From positions 1 through 33,548 of the IMG/VR virus record IMGVR_UViG_3300048929_000461: a stretch of DNA of 33,548 nt. The stretch is one strand, 5' to 3'. This DNA comes from a virus. A program made the translations under genes and the position numbers. Positions 14,485-21,462 of the stretch are shown one piece after another; the stretch's first letter is position 1; the number at the start of each line of letters is the position of its first letter. The notes beneath the pieces are model-generated. The model searched no databases and had not been told where the DNA came from. It saw only the letters and a list, made by a program, of their open reading frames with translations.

Positions 14485-16470
14485 ATGCTAGAGACATTAT
14501 TGCAGTCGGGTACTGTTAACAGAGATATTTTTGTCAGCGTAGCGGGAATGTTGATTGGAACCGCTATGCTGGCGTTCGCCAAGCCTTCTATACCTCGCTC
14601 ACTTTGGGCCCACATCCGAGCTCGATATTTCCGCATCAGAAAAGGAGAGGCGCTCGGGGTCATCGTCTGTGATCTTCGAGGGGATGACAACCGATCAATA
14701 TCTTATCTCATACTGTCTCACCTACGCCAAAACTACGTTAGGCCAGTGGGTGCCGACGGTGCCGAGGGGAGGCCGCTGGTTGCCGCCAAGTTCCCCTTGT
14801 CCCTCCATGGTACGGGCGACACCGACCAAGAGGAGAGACGGATTGAGCAGCGTGCCTTGAAGTGGTTGGCGAAGGCTAATGCGGATATCATCGTTTGGGG
14901 TGATCACGCCAAATCAGGCAACATCAATACGATCAACATTCTGGGGCTGAGGTCAAAAGAGAGGATACACGCTAAGATTCATGTGGATTTCAATGATAGC
15001 ACTTTGAATGATCTGATTGCTGAAGTGGTGACGAGAGAAGTTGCGTCAATTTCAACCGATGCGTTCTCTGACCCGTCTAGGTATGATCTGACCACCTTGC
15101 GAGGTATCCTAAAGAACACTGAAGCGCTTATTGGCTCATCTTTCCCTGGGTTTAACTCGTCAACCGAGCTTCGAATTCGAGAGAGCATAAGCAATGTAAT
15201 GAGCGAGGTTTGCAAGCGATCTAGTGATGCTGACGATTGGCGAGCAGCGACGGAGAATTCACGCAAGATTGTTGTAAATCTGGAGGCGGAAAAATTTAGC
15301 CCACGATGGGCGAAATCCGTCAACAATCTGCTGAGATTCCTAACCGTGAGCGCTTGGTCTGGCCATTGCTTAGACACATTAGAGTTCGCGCTGCATGCTG
15401 CGGAACAGTTGGAATTGCGAGGCCTTGAGCCAAGAGCAGTGGGGGGCCCGTCTTTTGCAGAGAGAATTTCGATATTGAAATATATCGCCGGGATCGCGGC
15501 GGGACAAAGTAGGCGACTTGTCCATTCTCTGATCAATACTGATAAAAACACGTCAAATTTTGCGATAAACCTCGACTACAGCGCAAAAAATAAACAAATT
15601 ATATTCTTGACCAATCGTGAATCGCTTTCAGATTTTATAAAATTCATTGAGTCTCTTTCAATCGAAGAGGAGATAAGGTGCTTTATTGTCACTGAATATT
15701 TGCTGTCTATATTTCAGTTCGAAGCCGAGGAAGCGGATCATAATTATATCATTAGATATCTATCGTCATTCATCAAGGACGAACGTCCCCTAACCTCCAT
15801 GGATCAGGCATGGAAGATATTCTTCAGCTTATATATTTTAGCGAGGATTACTTCTACGGAAGGATTCTCCCTGGTGCTGGATGCTGACAGATCATTTCCA
15901 ATCGAGTATCTAATGCGGAATTCGGCCGGCAAACTGTATCATTTTAGCGGTATATTTCCCAGAGGAAGCTCAACTAGAATAGAATTTATTAATTTAACTG
16001 CGCATGTTTTGGCGGTTTGTGCTATTTATTCTGAAGATTCTCATGTTTTTAAGCTTTCAGAAGATTTTTGGTCGGAAACCTACAAGCTGGCGACAACTCA
16101 TTTTCCAACACGCGTGGTAAGTCTACAGATTGCCCGCTGTATCGATCTCAATAACTGGGGCGCTCGTAAAGCGGACCCTGATGCTCTCGATCAATCCATT
16201 GGAATAAGCAAAGCATTTGCATTGGATCAAAATCTACCCCCCAACGATCGAATCCATTCGGGGTACGTACTTGCTTTTGCTTGGGCCGCGAAGGCCGCAC
16301 TAGGACTTCACACTGATCGTGTAAGAGCTAAGCGTGACGCCCAAGAGGCGATGGATATTTGCCTTCGGTGTGAAGCTGCCGCTGACTCGGCGGACTATCT
16401 GTCAACTAGGGCTTCTATCAATTCGGTCCGTAAACTTCGCGGCTACATAGACGAGCTGGAATTACTCTAA
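14485..16470 (+). CDS. Membrane-anchored large protein, unknown (cargo gene)
   Basis: A 661-residue protein. One N-terminal transmembrane anchor (IFVSVAGMLIGTAMLAFA) is followed by a basic stretch, so the bulk should be cytoplasmic. Residues about 55-170 (GVIVCDLRGDDNRSISYLILSHL ... WLAKANADIIVWGD) recall the FlgO/TolB-like N-terminal domain of TPR-containing proteins. The remainder is helical; the last 120 residues look TPR-like. Base composition is clearly more AT-rich than the flanking phage genes, and the protein lacks ANDN. It sits between two operon segments, just before a second copy of the early promoter. It is a good candidate for a defence or exclusion gene, but no function is known to me. 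Start 14485 has TGGGGG upstream; a TTG at 14470 is the alternative. Confidence 0.7.
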   Translation: MLETLLQSGTVNRDIFVSVAGMLIGTAMLAFAKPSIPRSLWAHIRARYFRIRKGEALGVIVCDLRGDDNRSISYLILSHLRQNYVRPVGADGAEGRPLVAAKFPLSLHGTGDTDQEERRIEQRALKWLAKANADIIVWGDHAKSGNINTINILGLRSKERIHAKIHVDFNDSTLNDLIAEVVTREVASISTDAFSDPSRYDLTTLRGILKNTEALIGSSFPGFNSSTELRIRESISNVMSEVCKRSSDADDWRAATENSRKIVVNLEAEKFSPRWAKSVNNLLRFLTVSAWSGHCLDTLEFALHAAEQLELRGLEPRAVGGPSFAERISILKYIAGIAAGQSRRLVHSLINTDKNTSNFAINLDYSAKNKQIIFLTNRESLSDFIKFIESLSIEEEIRCFIVTEYLLSIFQFEAEEADHNYIIRYLSSFIKDERPLTSMDQAWKIFFSLYILARITSTEGFSLVLDADRSFPIEYLMRNSAGKLYHFSGIFPRGSSTRIEFINLTAHVLAVCAIYSEDSHVFKLSEDFWSETYKLATTHFPTRVVSLQIARCIDLNNWGARKADPDALDQSIGISKAFALDQNLPPNDRIHSGYVLAFAWAAKAALGLHTDRVRAKRDAQEAMDICLRCEAAADSADYLSTRASINSVRKLRGYIDELELL

Positions 16471-16492
16471 AACTCGGCATCCAATGTGGTTC

Positions 16493-16521
16493 TTGACAAA
16501 TTTGTAAAAACGGTTTAGCTT
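16493..16521 (+). promoter_or_regulatory. Second copy of the early promoter/operator
   Basis: TTGACA (16493-16498) with the palindrome ACAAATTTGT (16496-16505) overlapping it, a 17-base spacer and TAGCTT. It matches the promoter at 6018 over most of about 28 bases. It would restart early transcription after the cargo gene at 14485, under the same repressor. Confidence 0.65.
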
Positions 16522-16530
16522 TGAATACTG

Positions 16531-16546
16531 CGCCACACCAATGGCG
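16531..16546 (+). promoter_or_regulatory. ACCAA-loop leader hairpin (gene at 16569)
   Basis: CGCCA-CACCAA-TGGCG with a further G-T pair outside. It is followed by TCACCACATTGAGGAGAT and the start at 16569, and begins 10 bases past the -10 of the 16493 promoter, so it must be at the very 5' end of that transcript. Confidence 0.65.
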
Positions 16547-16568
16547 TCACCACATTGAGGAGATGAGA

Positions 16569-17096
16569 ATGAGCGAGAGAAGATCCGCCAACGACAACTA
16601 TTTGGCCGCCGACGTCGCCAACCTCGAGGCGCTCTTCGCCGACATGTTGGCCGCTTATCCAGAGCTAGAGGCCGACGAAGAGCTGCGCGCTGATATGCTG
16701 GAAGGCGAGACCAACTTCCACGCCGTCCTGACTCGCCTCGTCAACGGTGAGCGCGACGCCGACAGCCTGGCAAAGGCCGTGGCTGGCCGCATCTCCGACC
16801 TGCAAGCGCGTAAGGCTCGCGCAGAGCGACGCAAAGAAGCCATGCGTAGCCTGATGTTCAAGCTGCTGAAAGTTGCTGGTGTGCCGCGCGTGCCGCTTGC
16901 AGAGGCGACAATCTCCATTGGCAGGAAGGCTGCAAGTGTCGAGATCATCGATGAGGCTTTGCTGCCGAAGGCCTACCTGCGGGTCTCGACGTCGCCGGAC
17001 AAGACCGCCATCAAGGAAGCGCTGCAGACTGGGGCGTCAGTGCCGGGAGCGAAGATCGGCGAGGCGGGTGAGCAGCTGTCGGTGAGGGTGGCTTAG
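16569..17096 (+). CDS. Siphovirus Gp157-family protein
   Basis: A 175-residue protein of the Gp157 family, found in the replication regions of many siphoviruses. An N-terminal coiled coil runs to about residue 100 (LTRLVNGERDADSLAKAVAGRISDLQARKARAERRKEAM). The conserved C-terminal block follows: ISIGRKAASVEIIDEALLPKAYL, then PDKTAIKEALQTGASVPGA. The family is linked in Streptococcus to phage resistance when expressed alone; its role in the phage is not settled. ANDN is at residues 7-10 (SANDNY). GAGGAG lies 6 bases before the ATG at 16569; ATG 16563 is too close to it. The stop overlaps the opposing gene at 17093. Confidence 0.85.
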   Translation: MSERRSANDNYLAADVANLEALFADMLAAYPELEADEELRADMLEGETNFHAVLTRLVNGERDADSLAKAVAGRISDLQARKARAERRKEAMRSLMFKLLKVAGVPRVPLAEATISIGRKAASVEIIDEALLPKAYLRVSTSPDKTAIKEALQTGASVPGAKIGEAGEQLSVRVA

Positions 17097-17818
17097 ACGG
17101 TAGGCCAGTTAAAATATTCATATAGTCCAGTGAGCGCTCTGGGCTCTACACCTACCGTCCGTAAGAGATCTGGCAGGGGCCCAATTGGAAGTTTGTTTTC
17201 GCGCAAGTCATACCGCCCGGCGCTATCGAGGTTGCGAGATACAGACAACAACATGTGCCAGACGATATAGCTTTTCGCTAAAGCCTCTCTGGACGCGTTG
17301 TATGTCGAGCGGGATGGAGCGGAACCCAACAACGCGTCTATCTCGACTTTCCTACCAGAAACGATTGAACCAAGCATAGGATCGATATTGTGAAGGGCGG
17401 CCATGTAATCAGCCGTCTTCGCAAAAGGAGACGGTTGTTGAGGAGCATAAAGGCCCATTGCCGAACTATGCTTAACGAGGCGAGCGCTGGCATCCCTAAA
17501 TTCGTCGGCAACTATTGAGCACGCGATTACGGCCGCTCTCTTACTCTTAGCGTCTTCCAAGGCCAAAGAGGTCGCGGTGGAATGACGCGCTGCAATTAGT
17601 GCGAAAGCACCACCAGCCACGGCAAAGACGCCGGCGATGAGCGTCTGATATGGAGAAACCCATTTGAGTAAGGCTATCCACCGAACGCCTTCCCAGTAGT
17701 TAGAGAGACACGCAGAGGAAAGAAAAACGCCGCAGCTGCTCTCATAGTGCCATGAGACAAAAGCGAGCAAAGCCCACGAACAGACGCCTACCCACCAGTA
17801 ACGCTTAAGCTTTTCCAC
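17093..17818 (-). CDS. Two-pass membrane protein with Cys-pair loop (cargo)
   Basis: A 241-residue protein on the opposite strand. TM1 is about residues 8-23 (WWVGVCSWALLAFVSW) and TM2 about 57-78 (YQTLIAGVFAVAGGAFALIAA). The loop between them carries a cysteine pair (SSCGVFLSSACLS). The remaining 160 residues are helical and polar and should be cytoplasmic. The start appears to be GTG; no ATG is available near the N-terminus. Topology and Cys-pair loop are shared with the genes at 19308 and 20659, though overall sequences differ strongly. It overlaps the end of the Gp157 gene by 4 bases. It lacks ANDN. I suspect a superinfection-exclusion or defence role; that is inference from position and topology only. 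Confidence 0.65.
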   Translation of the reverse strand: MEKLKRYWWVGVCSWALLAFVSWHYESSCGVFLSSACLSNYWEGVRWIALLKWVSPYQTLIAGVFAVAGGAFALIAARHSTATSLALEDAKSKRAAVIACSIVADEFRDASARLVKHSSAMGLYAPQQPSPFAKTADYMAALHNIDPMLGSIVSGRKVEIDALLGSAPSRSTYNASREALAKSYIVWHMLLSVSRNLDSAGRYDLRENKLPIGPLPDLLRTVGVEPRALTGLYEYFNWPTV

Positions 17819-17865
17819 GATTTCGCCGACCCCGATTCCCCGTCGTCGACACTACCACACCACCC

Positions 17866-17884
17866 GCCGCGCCACCAACGCGGC
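17866..17884 (+). promoter_or_regulatory. ACCAA-loop leader hairpin (gene at 17924)
   Basis: GCCGCG-CCACCAA-CGCGGC, a 6-bp perfect stem, followed by AACACCATAGTCTGAGGAGAC and the start at 17924. CACCACC also precedes it. Confidence 0.7.
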
Positions 17885-17923
17885 TTCCGCTTCGGCGGTA
17901 ACACCATAGTCTGAGGAGACATT

Positions 17924-18469
17924 ATGAACCCGCTTCCAGAGGGGCGCTTCGGCGCGATCCTTGCTGACCCGCCATGGTCATTCAGAACCTACGCCAACGA
18001 CAATGTCGCGCCCGCACGCGGTGCGCAGCCTTATGCCGTGATGTCGCTAGACGATATTGCGGCGCTGCCCGTTTCCGACGTCGCGGCTACTGACTGCCTG
18101 CTGTTTATGTGGACGGTCAGCCACCTCCAGCGCGCGGCCTTCGACGTCGCTGCCGCTTGGGGTTTCAAGCCGGTCTCGCTGGCATTTGTCTGGGATAAAG
18201 GCCGCATGGGCATGGGCTATTGGACCCGGCAGGAGGTAGAGGTCTGCCATTTGTTCAAGCGTGGTCGCCCAAGGCGCCTAAGCCGCGGAGTGAGGTCGGT
18301 CATTCGCGCGCCGCGGCGGGAGCATTCACGCAAGCCCGATGAGCAGTATGGACGCATCGAGTCGCTTGTCGCCGGTCCGTACCTAGAGTTGTTCGCTAGA
18401 CAGGCGTGGCCGGGTTGGTCGGCTTGGGGCAATCAGGTCGGGAAGTTTGATGTGGCGGAGGCAGCGTAA
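17924..18469 (+). CDS. MT-A70-type adenine methyltransferase
   Basis: A 181-residue enzyme of the MT-A70 group, which methylates adenine N6 in DNA. The catalytic DPPW is at residues 15-18 (ILADPPWSF). A beta-strand LLFMWTV, a second helix GFKPVSLAFVWDK and the C-terminal G-x-x-x-ELFAR-x-x-x-x-GW-x-x-WGN complete the fold. Length is typical of phage members. ANDN follows the active site (TYANDNVAP), in what should be a loop. It is coupled to the next methyltransferase by TAATG. It probably protects phage DNA against host restriction, or mimics host methylation. The site it recognises cannot be read from the sequence. Confidence 0.9.
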   Translation: MNPLPEGRFGAILADPPWSFRTYANDNVAPARGAQPYAVMSLDDIAALPVSDVAATDCLLFMWTVSHLQRAAFDVAAAWGFKPVSLAFVWDKGRMGMGYWTRQEVEVCHLFKRGRPRRLSRGVRSVIRAPRREHSRKPDEQYGRIESLVAGPYLELFARQAWPGWSAWGNQVGKFDVAEAA

Positions 18470-19302
18470 TGGCCAAGCTCACCAAAGCTCAAGCAAAAGC
18501 CCATGCGCAGGCCTGCCACCTGCTGACCAAAGACGTGCTGACTGAAGACGACAAGGACTTCGTTCTCAAGAACTGGAACGAGGGCGCAAACCACGTAAAT
18601 GGAGCGGCTGGCGCGTTCTTCACACCGTACGATATGGCGTTCGATTTCACCATAGATGCTATCGGTCAGGGCGGATACGGCGGGCGGATCATCGATCTGT
18701 GCGCTGGCATCGGCATGCTGTCCTACGCATGCTGGCATCGAAGCCACCAAAAGGCCCGCATCACCTGTGTGGAGCGCAATCCGGATTATCTCGCTGTTGG
18801 TCAGAAGATCCTGCCTGAGGCGGAGTGGATACTCGCAGACGTGATGGATGTGCTGGGCATGGGTCTGCACACTGGACCGGCTGGCCGCTTCGACGTGGCG
18901 ATCAGCAATCCGCCTTTCGGCAAAATCAAGCGAGTCGGCGGGGCACCTCGATACACCGGCGCAGAGTTCGAATTCCACGTCATCGATATAGCCGCGCATC
19001 TGGCTAACTCGGGCGCATTCATCGTGCCGCAAATGTCAGCTGGCTTCAACTACAGCGGCCGGCCTTGCTACGAGCGACAGAAGGACGGCAAGGCGATGAA
19101 ATTCCAGGAGCTGACCGGCCTTCATTTCGAGGCGGGCTGCGGGATCGATACGTCTTTCTATATCAACGATTGGAAGGGGGTTTCGCCGATGTGCGAGATC
19201 GTGTGCGTCGAGTTTGAGCGTCCGGACGAAGCGTGTCTCATTGAGGCGGCAAATGACAATGTGTCGCCGGTTCAGGCGGATTTGTTTGGGGTGGCAGCAT
19301 GA
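18469..19302 (+). CDS. N6-adenine-type DNA methyltransferase (NPPF)
   Basis: A 277-residue class I SAM-dependent methyltransferase. Motif I is IDLCAGIGMLSY (about 81-92), a motif with acidic residue CVERNP follows, and the catalytic ISNPPFG is near residue 147. The N-terminal helix is Lys- and His-rich. A loop with FNYSGRPCYERQ may belong to target recognition. The C-terminus carries AANDN. The start shares a base with the stop of the MT-A70 gene (TAATG), so both are made together. Substrate could be DNA or less likely RNA or protein. The stop codon sits in ATGA, a coupling signal with no phage gene behind it now, because a membrane gene lies there. Confidence 0.85.
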   Translation: MAKLTKAQAKAHAQACHLLTKDVLTEDDKDFVLKNWNEGANHVNGAAGAFFTPYDMAFDFTIDAIGQGGYGGRIIDLCAGIGMLSYACWHRSHQKARITCVERNPDYLAVGQKILPEAEWILADVMDVLGMGLHTGPAGRFDVAISNPPFGKIKRVGGAPRYTGAEFEFHVIDIAAHLANSGAFIVPQMSAGFNYSGRPCYERQKDGKAMKFQELTGLHFEAGCGIDTSFYINDWKGVSPMCEIVCVEFERPDEACLIEAANDNVSPVQADLFGVAA

Positions 19303-19303
19303 C
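19294..19303. repeat. Left copy of a 10-base direct repeat around a cargo gene
   Basis: GCAGCATGAC occurs here, at the methyltransferase stop, and again at 20046-20055, at the start of the next phage gene. The opposite-strand membrane gene 19308-19982 lies exactly between. The pattern suggests that the cargo came in at an ATGA stop/start junction. Confidence 0.5.
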
Positions 19304-19307
19304 CGTA

Positions 19308-19982
19308 TCACGGGAAAAAGTCGCAGGCTGGCAAAGTACTGAAAAGCTCGAAGCGGTCTTTATTGTCGATGTAGTGCGCGATTATTTTGACTGTGACGTC
19401 GCCTTCGGGCACGGCCGGACGGCTCGGCTCGTTTTCAAGGTCAGTCCACCTGAATTCGAGGTCGAGGACATGCGGTTTTTCTTGGCGACTAATCCAGCCC
19501 ATAACTTTCGGCGTCCAATCAAGGGACCCGTCGGAGCTAAGGCAATAAATCCTTCCCGCGACTGGCTCGGGTTTCTCAGTGGCATAGCGCCAAACCCTAG
19601 TCGGTTTCTGAGAATCTGGAACGTCGATAATTTGGATACGATCTATCAGCATCGATCGTCTGTTCCAGTTTATCACGCGGAAGCCAGGGCCGCTGCCGTT
19701 GCCAGCTTTTCTTTGCGGCTCAATCGATGGCTCACCGTCGCCAAGGATGAACGACGTCTGTTTTCTCTGTTCAGCAAGCTGACTTCGAGTAAATCCAATA
19801 GTCACACCAGCTGCTATCAGTCCAACCCATCCGCTCAATGCGCTGAGCCAGCCTTGCAGGCTACATCCATCCCCTTTGCACGCGTTCAAAACCGAAAAGT
19901 CTGGAAGAAATCGAACGGCGAGCGATACAAGACAAAGCACCGCTATGGTGCTGCAGCCAATGTAAAAAGGTCTCTGGTGCAT
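19308..19982 (-). CDS. Two-pass membrane protein with Cys-pair loop (cargo)
   Basis: A 224-residue protein on the opposite strand. TM1 is IGCSTIAVLCLVSLAVRFL (about 8-26). A loop with a cysteine pair (ACKGDGCSLQ) follows, then TM2 GWLSALSGWVGLIAAGVTIGF (about 45-65), then a helix (RSQLAEQRKQTSFILGD) leading to a beta-rich cytoplasmic domain of 140 residues. The helix-plus-G-D-x-E/Q-P signature is one I associate with prophage membrane proteins of unknown function. I start at ATG 19982; the ribosome-binding site is weak. It is flanked by a 10-base direct repeat and lacks ANDN. Same architecture as 17093 and 20659. Confidence 0.65.
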   Translation of the reverse strand: MHQRPFYIGCSTIAVLCLVSLAVRFLPDFSVLNACKGDGCSLQGWLSALSGWVGLIAAGVTIGFTRSQLAEQRKQTSFILGDGEPSIEPQRKAGNGSGPGFRVINWNRRSMLIDRIQIIDVPDSQKPTRVWRYATEKPEPVAGRIYCLSSDGSLDWTPKVMGWISRQEKPHVLDLEFRWTDLENEPSRPAVPEGDVTVKIIAHYIDNKDRFELFSTLPACDFFP

Positions 19983-20050
19983 AGACAGTATCTCGAACGA
20001 CGTGAGGGACAGAAAGCACAAAGAACAAGACCTTGGCAAGGAGAAGCAGC

Positions 20051-20284
20051 ATGACACCCGCCGAGATGAAAGACGCCTGCAACGCAAGCCTTGCTGGCGC
20101 GCGAGAACTGGGTCTGGAAGAGAGCAAGGCTAGCGTTACGTTGGTCTTGCCTAAAGGCTTCAAGGTACCGCCCAGGTTCCCGCGCGGATACCTGTTGCAA
20201 GTCAAGGATGACGGCAGCCGACTGTGCAGCTTTCCTGCAAAGAAGCTGTTGGTGTGGGTCGAATGGGCGGAGGCGCAGGCATGA
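20051..20284 (+). CDS. Small hypothetical phage protein (77 aa)
   Basis: A 77-residue protein. The segment LEESKASVTLVLPKGFKVPPRFPRGYLLQVKDDGSRLCSFPAKKLLVWV reads as a small beta-domain with a Pro-rich turn. No family is recognised. AAGGAGAAGCAGC precedes the ATG. The stop overlaps the next gene by ATGA. Before the cargo gene arrived it was probably coupled directly to the N6 methyltransferase, because GCAGCATGAC is found at both places. Confidence 0.65.
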   Translation: MTPAEMKDACNASLAGARELGLEESKASVTLVLPKGFKVPPRFPRGYLLQVKDDGSRLCSFPAKKLLVWVEWAEAQA

Positions 20285-20655
20285 CCAAACTCCCAACAAC
20301 CCCACGCCAGCACACGCCAACGGTCGACGCCGACCACAATCCGACGACCTGCTTCGTCTGCGGAATGCACGCATTCGGTATCGGCGTGAACGCCAACAGC
20401 CGCGAGAAAGACCCCCACTATATCTGCCGGAGGTGCGCCGTGGGCATCGACAATTACAAGAAGATCGATCGCCTCGACGACTACGAACTGCGGGCATTGG
20501 ATGCGGGCGTTGATGCCGTCGGCGAATACATTGCGTCGCATGGCGTCACGGACCTCGCGCACTTCGATGAGCTCATGCAGCGCATGATGGTCAAGGAGGC
20601 ATGGGAGGGCTGTGCGCGGGGGCTAAGGGCGGCGCTGAGTGAGGTGCCGTTTTGA
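20281..20655 (+). CDS. Zinc-binding phage protein, DUF6511-like
   Basis: A 124-residue protein. Two Cys pairs, CFVC (about 24-27) and CRRC (about 51-54), should bind zinc. A helical C-terminus follows (LDAGVDAVGEYIASHGVTDLAHFDELMQRMMVKEAWEGC). The pattern of a treble-clef-like N-terminus and a helical region resembles small alphaproteobacterial phage proteins annotated as DUF6511; I am not certain. Function is unknown. ATGA coupling to the 77-residue gene is clear. Confidence 0.65.
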   Translation: MTKLPTTPRQHTPTVDADHNPTTCFVCGMHAFGIGVNANSREKDPHYICRRCAVGIDNYKKIDRLDDYELRALDAGVDAVGEYIASHGVTDLAHFDELMQRMMVKEAWEGCARGLRAALSEVPF

Positions 20656-20658
20656 TGG

Positions 20659-21372
20659 TCAAATCCGGCGGATGATATGCTCGACCGGGTCACGCACCTC
20701 ATAACCCGTGGCAGGATTGAAACCTGCCATTAACTGCCAAAAAAACCGCAACACGACTTTCTGGTCATCATAATCCGTTGTGCGAGGGTCGTACTCTTTC
20801 ATTGCTCTGCTGAGCCTTTGCAGAAACTCAAAGCTAGCCTGATCTGCGACATCGGTGTTGTTGAGCACATACTGAATATCATCTCGGAGGACTGACATTG
20901 CGATCAACAGCTCACTGCCTTCGTTCTGCGAGATGTTGTTCGCCACGTCATGCCACTTGTCGCCATCGACCTTTCCACTTGGCCGACTGAAATAACTTTT
21001 AAAGCTCTTCTGAGGGACAAGTTCGTCGGCCAAATTAAAATCTACAAATCCTGCCTCTGCGGCGGAGAGAAATTGGATCACGGCCGATCTGCGAAATGCC
21101 AGATAGCTTTGAAGCAGATAACGCCGTAGTCGCTTCCGTTTTGAAATCTCAGGAAGCTGCACCAAAAGCCAATAGAATAACACGCTTACCGATGTTCCGA
21201 GGCCAAACTCAAACAGGAGGCTATTCCAAAAAGCCGGATGATCTACCGAAAGACACCACGGACCGATTGCGCACCATGCATCGCGCGCAAGAGGATCGGG
21301 ATTGCCAAATGCAACCGCAACCAATCCGCAAACAAACAAAAGTGGAAGGCTCCACTCAACTACTTTTTGCAA
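20659..21372 (-). CDS. Two-pass membrane protein with Cys-pair loop (cargo)
   Basis: A 237-residue protein on the opposite strand. TM1 is LPLLFVCGLVAVAFG (about 9-23). The loop has a cysteine pair followed by L-S (WCAIGPWCLSVDHPAFW), close to ACLSNYW in the 17093 protein. TM2 is FEFGLGTSVSVLFYWLLVQL. The cytoplasmic part of 165 residues is helical. The start is TTG at 21372 with CGGAGC 8 bases upstream; there is no early ATG. Codon use is more AT-rich than in phage core genes, and ANDN is missing. It separates the DUF6511-like gene from the C5 methyltransferase. Third member of the topology group with 17093 and 19308. Confidence 0.65.
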   Translation of the reverse strand: MQKVVEWSLPLLFVCGLVAVAFGNPDPLARDAWCAIGPWCLSVDHPAFWNSLLFEFGLGTSVSVLFYWLLVQLPEISKRKRLRRYLLQSYLAFRRSAVIQFLSAAEAGFVDFNLADELVPQKSFKSYFSRPSGKVDGDKWHDVANNISQNEGSELLIAMSVLRDDIQYVLNNTDVADQASFEFLQRLSRAMKEYDPRTTDYDDQKVVLRFFWQLMAGFNPATGYEVRDPVEHIIRRI

Positions 21373-21412
21373 CTTTCAGCTCCGTTCCACTCGAATTGCC
21401 ATTCTAACCGAC

Positions 21413-21427
21413 GACGCCACCAACGTC
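21413..21427 (+). promoter_or_regulatory. ACCAA-loop leader hairpin (gene at 21463)
   Basis: GACG-CCACCAA-CGTC, with an outer CCG/CGG pair of strands (21408-21410, 21429-21431). It is followed by CACCACATCAAGAGGAGAT and the start at 21463. Confidence 0.65.
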
Positions 21428-21462
21428 TCGGCACAACAACACCACATCAAGAGGAGATTACC

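Noticed and set aside
19299-20054. A 251-residue + strand frame beginning at an ATGA overlap with the N6 methyltransferase
   Set aside because: It is antisense to the membrane gene 19308-19982, whose hydrophobic segments and codon use are clearly better. The + frame has no domain. I keep only the idea that its ATGA start is a relic of an earlier junction.
21238-21462. N-terminal extension of the C5 methyltransferase
   Set aside because: The extra residues come from the leader and the end of an opposing gene; the start at 21463 has AAGAGGAGATTACC and gives the normal N-terminus for the family.
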